64,000 nucleotides of DNA from Cochlodiniinecator piscidefendens (GTDB taxonomy: Bacteria > Pseudomonadota > Alphaproteobacteria > Rhodobacterales > Rhodobacteraceae). Under the pieces are notes generated by a model. It saw nothing but the letters and a program-made list of their open reading frames with translations. It was not told the DNA's origin and searched no databases. The DNA lies in the NCBI RefSeq assembly GCF_011326755.1, contig NZ_JAAOIE010000008.1, positions 41,652-105,651 on the forward strand. Reading direction: 5' to 3'. Below, piece after piece: positions 25,333 to 34,278 of this stretch. Within the stretch, counting starts at the first letter, position 1. Each line of letters opens with the position of its first letter. The position numbers and the translations under genes were made by a program.

Positions 25333-26580
25333 ATGAATAAGAAATCCGCATTTGCAGCGGCGGCTGCAATGTCATTCCTCGCAACCAATGTTGCGTACGC
25401 TGATCCACAAGCAGAGGTTCTGCATTGGTGGACATCCGGCGGCGAGGCACGCTCTGTTGCTGTGCTTCAGGAAGAATTCGCATCGCGCGGTGGCACATGG
25501 ACCGATATGCCTGTTGCAGGCGGTGGCGGCGACGCAGCGATGACCGCTTTACGCGCACGCGTTTTGTCAGGCAATGCGCCAACCGCTGTTCAGCTCAAAG
25601 GCCCAGCGATCCAAGAATGGTACGAAGAAGGCGTTCTTGCTGACATTTCATCTGTTGCCGAAGCGCAGGGTTGGGCTGACGTCCTGCCAGCATCTATCGC
25701 CAACCACATGATGTGCGAAGGAACATGGTGCGCAGCGCCCGTAAACGTTCACCGCATCGATTGGATCTGGGCAAACGCCGGCATTCTGTCTGCAAACGGC
25801 ATCGAAATGCCAACCACTTGGGCAGAATTCAACGCCGCTGCAGAACAATTGCAAGCCGCAGGCATCACCCCGCTCGCGCATGGTGGCCAAGCTTGGCAAG
25901 ACGCCACAGTGTTTGAAGCTGTTGCACTTGGCATTGGTGGCCCAGAGTTCTTCCAAAAAGCATTTGTTGAACTCGACGAAGAAGCTCTGACCTCTGACAC
26001 AATGGTCGCGATCTTTGATCAGATGCGTATCATGCGTGGTTTCGTTGACGAAAACTTCTCTGGCCGTGACTGGAACCTTGCAACTGCGATGGTCATGAAC
26101 GGCGAAGCAGCGTTTCAAATCATGGGTGACTGGGCCAAAGGCGAATTCCTAGCCGCTGGTCTTGTACCGGGCGAAGATTTCCTCTGCATGTCTACACCGG
26201 GCGAAGGTTTCCTTTACAACGTAGACAGCTTTGCGATGTTTGACGTAGATGGCCAAGACAACATCGACGGCCAAACGCTTTTGGCTGAATTGATTGTTGG
26301 CGAAAACTTCCAGCACACGTTCAACCTGAACAAAGGCTCTATTCCAGCCCGTACAGACATCGCGTTGGATGATTTCGACAGCTGTGCGCACACATCTGCC
26401 GCTGATATGGCCGCAAGCACTGAATCTGGTTCGCTTCTGCCATCTTATGCACATGGCATGGCGCTTCGTGGTGCGCAGTCCGGTGCAATCACCGACGTTG
26501 TAACTGCACACTTCAACTCAGATATGTCATCTGCTGATGCGGTTTCACAGTTGGTTGCTGCAGTCGCTAACAGCCAATAA
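25333..26580 (+). CDS. Glucose-type ABC transporter binding protein
   Basis: 415 residues. The signal peptide is NKKSAFAAAAAMSFLATNVA, cleaved near AYA-DP, followed by AEVLHWWTSGGEARSVAVLQ, which matches glucose/mannose-binding proteins of the GtsA/GltB type. Four cysteines are present, including MMCEGTWCAAP. A GGGAGG ribosome-binding site precedes ATG 25333. It is the first gene of an operon SBP, two permeases, ATPase, glucokinase, and is divergent from the two-component system. It feeds glucose to the cytoplasm for Glk and the Entner-Doudoroff route. Confidence 0.88.
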   Translation: MNKKSAFAAAAAMSFLATNVAYADPQAEVLHWWTSGGEARSVAVLQEEFASRGGTWTDMPVAGGGGDAAMTALRARVLSGNAPTAVQLKGPAIQEWYEEGVLADISSVAEAQGWADVLPASIANHMMCEGTWCAAPVNVHRIDWIWANAGILSANGIEMPTTWAEFNAAAEQLQAAGITPLAHGGQAWQDATVFEAVALGIGGPEFFQKAFVELDEEALTSDTMVAIFDQMRIMRGFVDENFSGRDWNLATAMVMNGEAAFQIMGDWAKGEFLAAGLVPGEDFLCMSTPGEGFLYNVDSFAMFDVDGQDNIDGQTLLAELIVGENFQHTFNLNKGSIPARTDIALDDFDSCAHTSAADMAASTESGSLLPSYAHGMALRGAQSGAITDVVTAHFNSDMSSADAVSQLVAAVANSQ

Positions 26581-26590
26581 TAAAACCCAA

Positions 26591-26628
26591 AACGGCCCCT
26601 GATTCCATTTTCAGGGGCCGTTCTTTTA
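26591..26628 (+). terminator. Attenuator between glucose binding-protein and permease genes
   Basis: AACGGCCCCTGA (26591-26602) and TCAGGGGCCGTT (26611-26622) form a perfect 12-bp stem with an 8-nt loop, followed by CTTTTA. The permease ATG is 13 bp downstream of the tail, preceded by GGAG. Confidence 0.88.
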
Positions 26629-26641
26629 TCGGAGAAACATC

Positions 26642-27514
26642 ATGTCGGAATGGCTTGAACGACACATCCCTAAGATCGTAATGGCCCCGTCTTTTGTCGC
26701 CATCATGATCTTTGTTTACGGGTTCATTGGCTGGACAGCCTGGGTATCATTGACACGATCACGCCTGCTGCCAAAATACGAAGTCGAAGGGTTCTTTCAA
26801 TATGGCCGCTTGTTTGCTGCGCCACGTTGGGACACTGCTATGAACAATCTGTTCATTTTTGGCACCCTTTTTATCCTTATTTCTATGGTTCTGGGTCTAT
26901 TGATCGCAATCCTGCTTGATCAAAAAATCCGTACCGAAGGTGTCTTGCGCACCGTTTATCTATACCCCATGGCTTTGTCGATGATCGTCACTGGTACGGC
27001 GTGGAAATGGATTTTGAACCCCGGTTTGGGTATTGAATCTGTGGTCCAAGGCTGGGGCTTTGAAAATTTTGAATTTGATTGGCTCGTGAACCCTGATTAT
27101 GCGATTTACACCGTAGTCATCGCGGGGGTTTGGCAGGCATCGGGTTTTGTGATGGCGCTTTTCTTGGCGGGCCTGCGGTCCGTTGATCAGGAGATCATCA
27201 AAGCTGCCCAAGTCGATGGCATCCCCACGCGCCGGATTTATTCCGCTATTATCATCCCATCCATGGCCCCGATTTTTCTATCAGCCTTCATCGTGCTGTC
27301 ACACCTCGCGATCAAAAGCTTTGACCTTGTGATTGCATTGACAGGCGGCGGCCCCGGTTATGCCACGGATCTACCCGCAACGTACATGTACGCCATGGCG
27401 TTTTCACGCGGCGACATTGGCCAAGCCGCCAGTTCTGCAATGATAATGATGTTGGTCGTTTTCACCATCGTTGTGCCATACCTATACTCTGAACTGAGGG
27501 CGAAAAATGACTGA
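26642..27514 (+). CDS. Glucose-type ABC transporter permease 1
   Basis: 290 residues, MalF/GtsB-like, six membrane segments and an EAA-type loop KAAQVDGIPTRRIYSAIIIP. The ATG follows CGGAGAAACATC. Its last codons overlap the second permease by 8 bp. It forms half of the inner-membrane channel. Confidence 0.87.
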   Translation: MSEWLERHIPKIVMAPSFVAIMIFVYGFIGWTAWVSLTRSRLLPKYEVEGFFQYGRLFAAPRWDTAMNNLFIFGTLFILISMVLGLLIAILLDQKIRTEGVLRTVYLYPMALSMIVTGTAWKWILNPGLGIESVVQGWGFENFEFDWLVNPDYAIYTVVIAGVWQASGFVMALFLAGLRSVDQEIIKAAQVDGIPTRRIYSAIIIPSMAPIFLSAFIVLSHLAIKSFDLVIALTGGGPGYATDLPATYMYAMAFSRGDIGQAASSAMIMMLVVFTIVVPYLYSELRAKND

Positions 27515-28409
27515 TCAAGCATTCCCCACGGCCCCCCGTCGTTCGCGTAATGTACCGCTGTCAAAGATAGCGCTACGTTGGGGCCTATATCTCATCCTTT
27601 GTGTCTTTGCGCTTTATTACCTGATGCCGCTTTTTGTGATGCTCACCACATCGCTCAAAAGCATTGAGGAAATTCGCTCTGGCAGCTTGGTCGCCCTGCC
27701 TCGTGACATCACATTTGATGCCTGGGCCACAGCCTGGTCCGGGGCGTGTACCGGTATCCAATGCGAAGGGTTGCGCCCCTATTTCTGGAACTCCGTTCTG
27801 ATCGCAGTTCCCGCCGTGATCCTGTCCACCGGCATCGGCGCGTTGAACGGATATGTCGTTGCCCAGTGGCGCTTTCGCGGCGCGAACCTGTTCTTTTCCT
27901 TGATGCTTTTTGGGTGTTTCATCCCATTTCAGGTTGTTCTGCTGCCAATGGCGCGGGTGCTTGGCCTGATGGGTATCGCAGGCACCATTCCGGGGTTGAT
28001 CTTTGTCCACGTCATCTATGGTATCGGCTTCACCACCTTGTTTTTCCGCAACTACTATGTGTCGATCCCAAGTGAACTGGTCAAAGCGGCCAAGGTCGAT
28101 GGTGCCGGGTTCTTCCGCATCCTTTGGTCGATCTTCCTGCCGCTATCGCTGCCGATCATCGTTGTGACCGTCATCTGGCAATTCACCCAAATCTGGAATG
28201 ATTTCCTCTTTGGGGTTTCCTTTAGTCAGGCTGGAACCCAACCCGTGACCGTTGCGCTGAACAACATCGTTAATTCCACGACTGGCATCAAAGAATACAA
28301 TGTCGATATGGCCGCCGCGATCATCGCAGCGCTTCCGACCCTTCTTGTTTATGTCGTTGCTGGCAAATATTTCATCCGCGGTCTCACCGCTGGCTCTGTG
28401 AAAGGATAA
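27507..28409 (+). CDS. Glucose-type ABC transporter permease 2
   Basis: 300 residues, MalG/GtsC-like. Hydrophobic segments begin at LILCVFALYYLMPLFVML, and the EAA-type loop is KAAKVDGAGFFRILWSIFLP. It overlaps permease 1 by 8 bp and is 4 bp upstream of the ATPase, with AAAGGA before that start. It forms the second half of the channel. Confidence 0.87.
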   Translation: MTDQAFPTAPRRSRNVPLSKIALRWGLYLILCVFALYYLMPLFVMLTTSLKSIEEIRSGSLVALPRDITFDAWATAWSGACTGIQCEGLRPYFWNSVLIAVPAVILSTGIGALNGYVVAQWRFRGANLFFSLMLFGCFIPFQVVLLPMARVLGLMGIAGTIPGLIFVHVIYGIGFTTLFFRNYYVSIPSELVKAAKVDGAGFFRILWSIFLPLSLPIIVVTVIWQFTQIWNDFLFGVSFSQAGTQPVTVALNNIVNSTTGIKEYNVDMAAAIIAALPTLLVYVVAGKYFIRGLTAGSVKG

Positions 28410-28413
28410 TCAA

Positions 28414-29511
28414 ATGGCTCCTATCCTCGATATCAAAAACCTCTACAAAAGCTACGGCGCGACCGAAATTCTAAAAGACATCAACGTCGCGATTGAGCCG
28501 GGTGATTTCCTAGTGCTTGTTGGCCCGTCTGGTTGCGGTAAATCCACCTTGCTGAATTGCATTGCCGGGCTTGAACCGATCTCTGGCGGATCTATAGACA
28601 TCGGCGGCCAAGACATGACCGACGTCAGCCCCAAAGACCGCAATATCGCGATGGTGTTTCAGTCTTACGCGCTGTACCCCACCATGACCGTTGCCAAAAA
28701 CATCACCTTTGGCATGAAGGTGCGCGGCGTTGATCAGGCGACGCAAGCTGCAAAACTGGCCGAAGTATCAGCCCAACTGCAAATCGAACCGCTGCTGAAC
28801 CGCCGCCCCGGTCAATTGTCAGGTGGTCAACGCCAACGCGTCGCAATGGGCCGCGCTTTGGTCCGCGATCCAAAGCTGTTTTTGTTTGACGAACCCCTGT
28901 CAAACCTTGACGCTAAACTGCGTGTCGAAATGCGCACCGAAATCAAAAAGCTGCACCAGAACCTAGGTGCATCCATGGTTTACGTGACCCATGACCAAAT
29001 CGAAGCCATGACGCTTGCCACTAAAATCGTGGTGATGAAAGACGGCATTATTCAACAGATCGGCACGCCTTCAGAAATTTACAATCACCCCGAAAACCTG
29101 TTTGTCGCAGATTTCATGGGTTCCCCTGCCATGAACCTGATCCCCGCTCGAACCCAAAAGAAAGACGGCGGCACGCAGATCGAAATCGCCAGCGCAACAG
29201 GGAAACCTTTGTTATTAACGGACACAACCCATCGTAATCTGCCGGATGATGTGATCATCGGACTGCGCCCCGAAGATATCGCCGAAGCCGGCTATCGGTC
29301 TGGCCAGAACGTGCAAACCGCCCATTGTATGATTGACGTGGTGGAACCGGCGGGTGCTGATACCTTTGTTGTGTCGCATTTAGGTGGCAAAGAAGTCACC
29401 GCACGCCTACACGCAGAAACCACAGCTTGCGCGGGTCAACCGTTGGAGTTTGCCTTTGATCTTGGCAAAGTATCCTACTTTGAGCCAAACACAGGCGAAC
29501 GGTTGAACTAA
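28414..29511 (+). CDS. Glucose-type ABC transporter ATPase (CUT1)
   Basis: 365 residues. Walker A is [19 protein letters not shown], the signature [14 protein letters not shown], and Walker [14 protein letters not shown]. The C-terminal regulatory region has IIGLRPEDI. It belongs to the UgpC/MalK group and completes the glucose importer. Glucokinase follows 19 bp later. Confidence 0.88.
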   Translation: MAPILDIKNLYKSYGATEILKDINVAIEPGDFLVLVGPSGCGKSTLLNCIAGLEPISGGSIDIGGQDMTDVSPKDRNIAMVFQSYALYPTMTVAKNITFGMKVRGVDQATQAAKLAEVSAQLQIEPLLNRRPGQLSGGQRQRVAMGRALVRDPKLFLFDEPLSNLDAKLRVEMRTEIKKLHQNLGASMVYVTHDQIEAMTLATKIVVMKDGIIQQIGTPSEIYNHPENLFVADFMGSPAMNLIPARTQKKDGGTQIEIASATGKPLLLTDTTHRNLPDDVIIGLRPEDIAEAGYRSGQNVQTAHCMIDVVEPAGADTFVVSHLGGKEVTARLHAETTACAGQPLEFAFDLGKVSYFEPNTGERLN

Positions 29512-29530
29512 GACCAAGGGATTAGACACG

Positions 29531-30463
29531 ATGAAAATTCTTGTGGCCGATGTTGGCGGAACCAATTCCAGACTGGCGTTGGCCACAGAAAATGGTGTTG
29601 AAACCACGACAATTCGCAGGTTTGAAAACCAAAGCTTTACATCGTTTTACGATGTCATTGCAGCGTTTCTAGATGAATTGGACACACCCGAAATCACCCA
29701 TTGCTGCGCCGCCCTTGCCGGGCCAATTGCCGGAACATCCGGTCGGCTGACCAATCGCGATTGGATCATTTCATTGGATGGGCTGAAAAATCAAACCGGC
29801 GCAAACACGGCCGTTTTGATCAACGATCTCAGCGCGCTTGGGTATTCGCTTGATCACCTATCCCCCAAAGGCACCGATCATATCTGCGGTGCATTTGATC
29901 ATCCTCTGACCAACGATCAATCGCTTGTTGTTGGCATCGGTACCGGGTTTAACGTCTGCCCTGTAAAACGCACGACCCATGGCACGGTGTGTTTGGCTGC
30001 CGAAGGCGGACACATTCAAATGCCCCAAACCGTGTTGGCCATACTCGCCCCTATCATTGGGACTGAAATCAACCAATTCCCAACCGTTGAACATCTTTTT
30101 TCCGGGCGCGGGCTAGAGGCATTGCACAGCCTGATAACCGCTAAATTCGGAATGTCAGGGCTGGATATCGTCAACGCTCATCTCAATGACGCTGACCCGC
30201 TGGCCGCCAAAACACTATCGCTTTATTCCGAAGCCCTTGGCGCGTTGTGCCAGCAGCATATCCTTCAGTACATGCCGCAGAACGGGATCTATTTTGCAGG
30301 CAGCGTAGCGCGCGGCGTGTTTTCCGCGGGGTTTCATGATGTTTTCAAAACCGCATTACGTCGGGATGCGCTGTTTGATCAGCACGTTGAACACGTCCCG
30401 ATTTCGGTCATCTTAGAAGACGAAGCCGCCTTGATCGGGTGCGCCACAGCGGCGCGCACCTAG
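29531..30463 (+). CDS. glk: Glucokinase
   Basis: 310 residues of the bacterial Glk family, ASKHA fold. The phosphate-binding loop LVADVGGTNSRLALATE is at residues 4-20. The phosphate-2 block is VGIGTGFNVCPVKR, and FAGSVARGVF lies near the C-terminus. It phosphorylates the imported glucose to glucose-6-phosphate, which enters the Entner-Doudoroff pathway after oxidation; zwf and pgl are not in the window. It is last in the transporter operon, and its end faces the adh terminator. Confidence 0.92.
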   Translation: MKILVADVGGTNSRLALATENGVETTTIRRFENQSFTSFYDVIAAFLDELDTPEITHCCAALAGPIAGTSGRLTNRDWIISLDGLKNQTGANTAVLINDLSALGYSLDHLSPKGTDHICGAFDHPLTNDQSLVVGIGTGFNVCPVKRTTHGTVCLAAEGGHIQMPQTVLAILAPIIGTEINQFPTVEHLFSGRGLEALHSLITAKFGMSGLDIVNAHLNDADPLAAKTLSLYSEALGALCQQHILQYMPQNGIYFAGSVARGVFSAGFHDVFKTALRRDALFDQHVEHVPISVILEDEAALIGCATAART

Positions 30464-30469
30464 AAAACG

Positions 30470-30496
30470 AAAAAGGGCGGACCAATCGGCCCGCCC
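30470..30496 (-). terminator. Terminator of the formaldehyde dehydrogenase gene
   Basis: On the minus strand, GGGCGGGCC and GGTCCGCCC form a 9-bp stem (one G-U pair) with a 4-nt loop, followed by TTTTT. It lies between convergent glk and the dehydrogenase gene and may also stop glk transcripts. Confidence 0.85.
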
Positions 30497-30518
30497 CAAT
30501 GTTAGGTTTTCGCAGTGT

Positions 30519-31631
30519 TTAGAATTCAACAACAGCGCGAATTGATTTGCCTTCGTGCATCAGATCAAAGCCTTCGTTGATCTGATCAAGGGTCAATTTA
30601 TGGGTGATCATTGGATCGATTTCGATCTTGCCATCCATGTACCAATCAACGATTTTTGGAACATCCGTACGACCAGATGCACCACCAAACGCGGTCCCGC
30701 GCCAGCTACGGCCAGTAACCAATTGGAACGGACGTGTTGAGATTTCAGCGCCAGCCGGTGCCACACCAATGATAATGCTTTCGCCCCAACCTTTGTGCGC
30801 AGCCTCAAGCGCTGTACGCATCACACCAACATTACCAGTCGCGTCAAACGTATAGTCCGCGCCGCCACCTGTCAGTTCAACCAGATGCGCAACAAGATCG
30901 CCGTCAACTTTGGATGGGTTTACAAAGTCGGTCATGCCGAATTTTGTCGCCATTTCAACTTTGCCGTCATTCAGATCAACACCAACAATCTGATCCGCAC
31001 CCGCAAGGCGAAGACCCTGGATTACGTTCAAACCAATGCCGCCCAAACCAAACACGATACCAGTTGAACCGATTTCAACTTTGGCTGTGTTGATCACGGC
31101 GCCGATGCCTGTCGTTACACCGCAACCGATGTAGCAGATTTTATCAAATGGCGCGTCTTTGCGCACTTTGGCCAATGCGATTTCTGGCACAACTGTGTGG
31201 TTCGCAAAGGTGGAACAACCCATGTAGTGGTGGATTGGTGTGCCATCGAGCATGGAAAAACGTGTTGATCCATCCGGCAAAAGCCCCGCACCCTGCGTAG
31301 AGCGGATTTTTTGGCAGAGGTTTGTTTTTGGGTTCAAACAGTAATCGCATTCGCGGCATTCCGGGGTGTAAAGCGGGATCACATGATCGCCAACCTCTAG
31401 GCTTGTTACACCTTCGCCCACTTCGATCACAACACCTGCGCCCTCATGGCCCAAAATCGCTGGAAAGATACCTTCGGGGTCGTCACCTGAACGGGTGAAT
31501 TCATCTGTGTGACACAGACCAGTTGCTTTGATTTCGACCAAAACCTCACCCGCGCGCGGGCCTTCAAGGTTCACTTCCATTACTTCTAATGGTTTGCCGG
31601 CGGCGACGGCTACAGCAGCGCGAGTACGCAT
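30519..31631 (-). CDS. adhC: S-(hydroxymethyl)glutathione dehydrogenase / class III alcohol dehydrogenase
   Basis: 370 residues, zinc-dependent medium-chain dehydrogenase. Seen are GLCHTDEFTRSGDDPEG, GHEGAGVVIEVGEG (catalytic zinc ligands), the structural zinc loop CRECDYCLNPKTNLC, and the nucleotide-binding motif GLGGIGLNVIQGLRLAGA. It oxidises S-hydroxymethylglutathione, so it detoxifies formaldehyde, and it can also reduce S-nitrosoglutathione. It is a single-gene unit with its own terminator and a palindrome upstream. A GFA-family gene lies far away at 55911 and is not linked. Confidence 0.93.
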   Translation of the reverse strand: MRTRAAVAVAAGKPLEVMEVNLEGPRAGEVLVEIKATGLCHTDEFTRSGDDPEGIFPAILGHEGAGVVIEVGEGVTSLEVGDHVIPLYTPECRECDYCLNPKTNLCQKIRSTQGAGLLPDGSTRFSMLDGTPIHHYMGCSTFANHTVVPEIALAKVRKDAPFDKICYIGCGVTTGIGAVINTAKVEIGSTGIVFGLGGIGLNVIQGLRLAGADQIVGVDLNDGKVEMATKFGMTDFVNPSKVDGDLVAHLVELTGGGADYTFDATGNVGVMRTALEAAHKGWGESIIIGVAPAGAEISTRPFQLVTGRSWRGTAFGGASGRTDVPKIVDWYMDGKIEIDPMITHKLTLDQINEGFDLMHEGKSIRAVVEF

Positions 31632-31652
31632 GAGTCTCTCCTGTTTGTTAGG

Positions 31653-31668
31653 CTCACCCGTGGGTGAG
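31653..31668. promoter_or_regulatory. Palindrome upstream of the formaldehyde dehydrogenase gene
   Basis: CTCACCC and GGGTGAG are exact inverted arms around a GT centre, 22 bp before the start codon. It has the form of a TetR-family operator. No TetR gene is adjacent. Confidence 0.5.
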
Positions 31669-31805
31669 TTTAAATTTTACTAGTGCGTCTGTGTCACTTT
31701 GGTCAAGCGGCACAGGTACAATTTCGCAAAAACCCTACATGCATTATGTTGCGTTTAATAGTCTTTTGTTTGCTCAAATAAAAATCTTTGTGCATTGCCA
31801 TCACG

Positions 31806-32345
31806 TCATCGCAATATTATCCGCGCAATCCATAACACGGCACTGTCAGCAACATGCCCCGTGACCCGACCAGTTTCCCAGATCGCGCCCTCTTGGGCGG
31901 CAAACGACTGCCCTCCCAGCTCGGCCCTGCCCTTCAAAACAAAGGCAACAGTGGTTGCATCAGCGCTCAGATCAACCGATCCCGCTTGTTTTACCCTGAC
32001 TTCCGCATGCACCAAATTGGTGTTCCACATGATATTCAGCGCTTGCGTTGGACCATTTACCAATTGGCTGTCCAGCACCCGCGCCCCATCAAACGCCAAC
32101 GGTTGACCGGGATTCGCATGTAGGCTCACCCCGCCCCCAGCCAGAATCACGCCGTGTCCCTTGGCGATAGTTAACGCGCGTGACATCCCCGGAAACGTCG
32201 AAAAAGCACCGTCTTGGGTAATATCTGCGAGGCTGAAACGCCATAACACCTGTGTTCCATCATTTTGCTCGTGGAACTCCCGCATAAGCCCACCACCATT
32301 TTTCCATGGCTTTGCTTCGGTTGTTGCGGCTGAAAATCGTTTCAT
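31806..32345 (-). CDS. HutD/Ves family protein
   Basis: 179 residues from ATG 32345, chosen for AAGGA with an 8-nt spacer; an in-frame TTG six codons earlier is less likely. The family start TTEAKPWKNGGGLMREF and an internal ITQDGAFSTFPGMSRALTI segment match HutD, a double cupin-like protein often linked to histidine utilisation genes. Its biochemical role is not well defined. Here it is divergent from a GntR/HutC-type regulator, but no hutU, hutH, hutI or hutG is present, so the pair is separated from its usual pathway. Confidence 0.8.
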   Translation of the reverse strand: MKRFSAATTEAKPWKNGGGLMREFHEQNDGTQVLWRFSLADITQDGAFSTFPGMSRALTIAKGHGVILAGGGVSLHANPGQPLAFDGARVLDSQLVNGPTQALNIMWNTNLVHAEVRVKQAGSVDLSADATTVAFVLKGRAELGGQSFAAQEGAIWETGRVTGHVADSAVLWIARIILR

Positions 32346-32428
32346 TGGGAATATCCTTTGCAATCGCGCATATACCCAGACATAATATCAATTAGCGCGG
32401 CATAACAACTTAACAAACAGGACATAGC

Positions 32429-33130
32429 GTGCATCAATCCGGCAAGACCAGCTTTCAAGACGTGCGCGACGAAGTCATTCATCGCATTCAAAGTGGTATC
32501 TGGCCCCAAGGCACCTTGCTCCCCACTGAGGTCGAGCTGGCCGAAGAGTTCGGCTGTGCCCGCGCAACTGTGAACCGCGCCCTGCGGGAATTGGCCGAAA
32601 ATGGTGTTGTTGATCGCAAACGCAAAAGCGGAACACGTGTCAACACCGCGCCAGTCAAACAAGCCAAAATCGAAATTGCCATTGTCCGTCATTCCGTCGA
32701 AGAGCAAAACGCAATATATCGCTATGCCCTCGTCCACAAAGAAATAACCGCGATCCCGCCATGGTTAGCCGCCCAACTGGATCTGCCCATCACCCACAAA
32801 GTGATGTACCTCAAATGTATGCATTACGCTGACAATCGCCCCTACCAATTCGAAGAACGCTGGGTCAACATCGATGCCGTCCCAACCATTCTGGACGCTG
32901 ACCTCGTTGAAACCGGTCCAAACGAATGGCTGCTAAGCGTGGTGCCATTCACCGACGCCCAAATCAACTTTTGCGCTGTGGGCGCGGACGCCGATCTGTC
33001 TGAGTTTTTGTCAACGCCAACAGGAACACCGGTGTTTCAGCTCGAACGCACAACATGGCTGCAAAACAAACCTGTCACATTTGTACGTATGACCTACCAC
33101 CCCGGTTATCGGATGAGCACAAGCTACTAA
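32429..33130 (+). CDS. GntR-family (HutC-like) transcriptional regulator
   Basis: 233 residues from a GTG start with AGGA about 8 nt upstream. The N-terminal winged helix has LLPTEVELAEEFGCARATVNRALREL, and the C-terminal UTRA-type ligand domain follows. It is divergent from the HutD-family gene, and its stop overlaps the nagA stop in convergent orientation. It probably regulates its neighbour hutD and distant hut genes, but a role in amino-sugar genes cannot be excluded by position alone. Confidence 0.85.
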   Translation: MHQSGKTSFQDVRDEVIHRIQSGIWPQGTLLPTEVELAEEFGCARATVNRALRELAENGVVDRKRKSGTRVNTAPVKQAKIEIAIVRHSVEEQNAIYRYALVHKEITAIPPWLAAQLDLPITHKVMYLKCMHYADNRPYQFEERWVNIDAVPTILDADLVETGPNEWLLSVVPFTDAQINFCAVGADADLSEFLSTPTGTPVFQLERTTWLQNKPVTFVRMTYHPGYRMSTSY

Positions 33131-34278
33131 AGCGCAACGCCCTGATGCCATACGGAGTTCAACTTCAGCTCAGGTGATAAATGCACAAGGTTTGCCTCTG
33201 CCCCGGCTTGCAAACGCCCAACGTGTTTGGTGTTTATTAAATCTGCCGGAATCCGCGTGGCCATAGCCAAAGCCTGCGCCAGATCGACGCCGACCTTTTC
33301 ATGTGCAAAACGCACGGCGGTTGGAATATCCAAATCCGCCCCGGCCAACGTTCCATCCGCCAGCGTCAAACGCCCGTCTCGGCGTAAAATTTCACGGCCA
33401 TTTAGCGTAAACCGGTCCAAATCGGTCCCTGCAACAGCCATTGCATCAGACACTAAAAACACCTGCCCCGGTCCTTTTTTCGCACGCAATGCTGTGCGCA
33501 TCACTGCCGGATGCACATGCAATCCATCACAAATCAACCCTGCGCACACCTCACCAAGATCCAACGCGGCCCCAACAACACCCGGTTCGCGATTGCCCAG
33601 CTGGCGCATCGCGTTGAATAAATGTGTCACACAACGCGCACCCGCTTTGACCGATTGAACACAGCTATCGTAGGTGGCGTCCGTATGTCCCAATGACACA
33701 ATCACGCCAGCGTTCGTCAGTGTCGCGATCTGATCCGGCGTCGTGTTTTCTGGCGCAACCGTAACCATCAACACCGGCAAAACCCGCGCAGCCTCGCATA
33801 ACATCGTGAGGTCTTCGTCATCCATTTTGCGGATCAATGATGGATCATGCGCGCCCTTGCGCACGGGGTCCAAATGCGGACCTTCCAAATGCAATCCAAT
33901 AAATCCGGGCAATCTGGCGTTCCACGCCGCAATTCCCGCCGCAATTGCCGCCCGCGTTATATCGCGCGTATCGGTGATCAACGTCGGTAAAATTGAAGTG
34001 GCCCCCAGCCGCGCATGGGCCTCAACGATCGTTTTCAACGTCTCCACATCTTGGCGGGCGTTGAACATAACGCCCCCACCACCGTTGACCTGAAGATCAA
34101 CAAACCCCGGCGTTAAAATACCTGCCCCCAAGTTCACTTTATCAGCGTCTTTTGCAACATCTTTGACCGGACACACCGCAATCACATCCGCCCCTTCCAC
34201 GACAACCGCCTGTCCGGAAATCAACGCGGAGCCATCAAAAACTTGGTCACAGATCAGGGCAGTTTGGCGCAGGGTCAT
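33127..34278 (-). CDS. nagA: N-acetylglucosamine-6-phosphate deacetylase
   Basis: 383 residues, amidohydrolase superfamily. Conserved blocks in order are GFVDLQVNGGGGVMFNA, GLHLEGPHLDPVRKGAH (metal-binding Glu), SLGHTDATYD, CVTHLFNAMRQLGNREPG (His), CDGLHVHPAVM and the catalytic Asp in FLVSDAMAVAG. It removes acetate from GlcNAc-6-phosphate, the product of both the kinase at 36076 and MurQ at 37099. It is the last gene of the operon kinase, regulator, SIS protein, nagA, each joined by a 4-bp overlap. Confidence 0.93.
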   Translation of the reverse strand: MTLRQTALICDQVFDGSALISGQAVVVEGADVIAVCPVKDVAKDADKVNLGAGILTPGFVDLQVNGGGGVMFNARQDVETLKTIVEAHARLGATSILPTLITDTRDITRAAIAAGIAAWNARLPGFIGLHLEGPHLDPVRKGAHDPSLIRKMDDEDLTMLCEAARVLPVLMVTVAPENTTPDQIATLTNAGVIVSLGHTDATYDSCVQSVKAGARCVTHLFNAMRQLGNREPGVVGAALDLGEVCAGLICDGLHVHPAVMRTALRAKKGPGQVFLVSDAMAVAGTDLDRFTLNGREILRRDGRLTLADGTLAGADLDIPTAVRFAHEKVGVDLAQALAMATRIPADLINTKHVGRLQAGAEANLVHLSPELKLNSVWHQGVAL

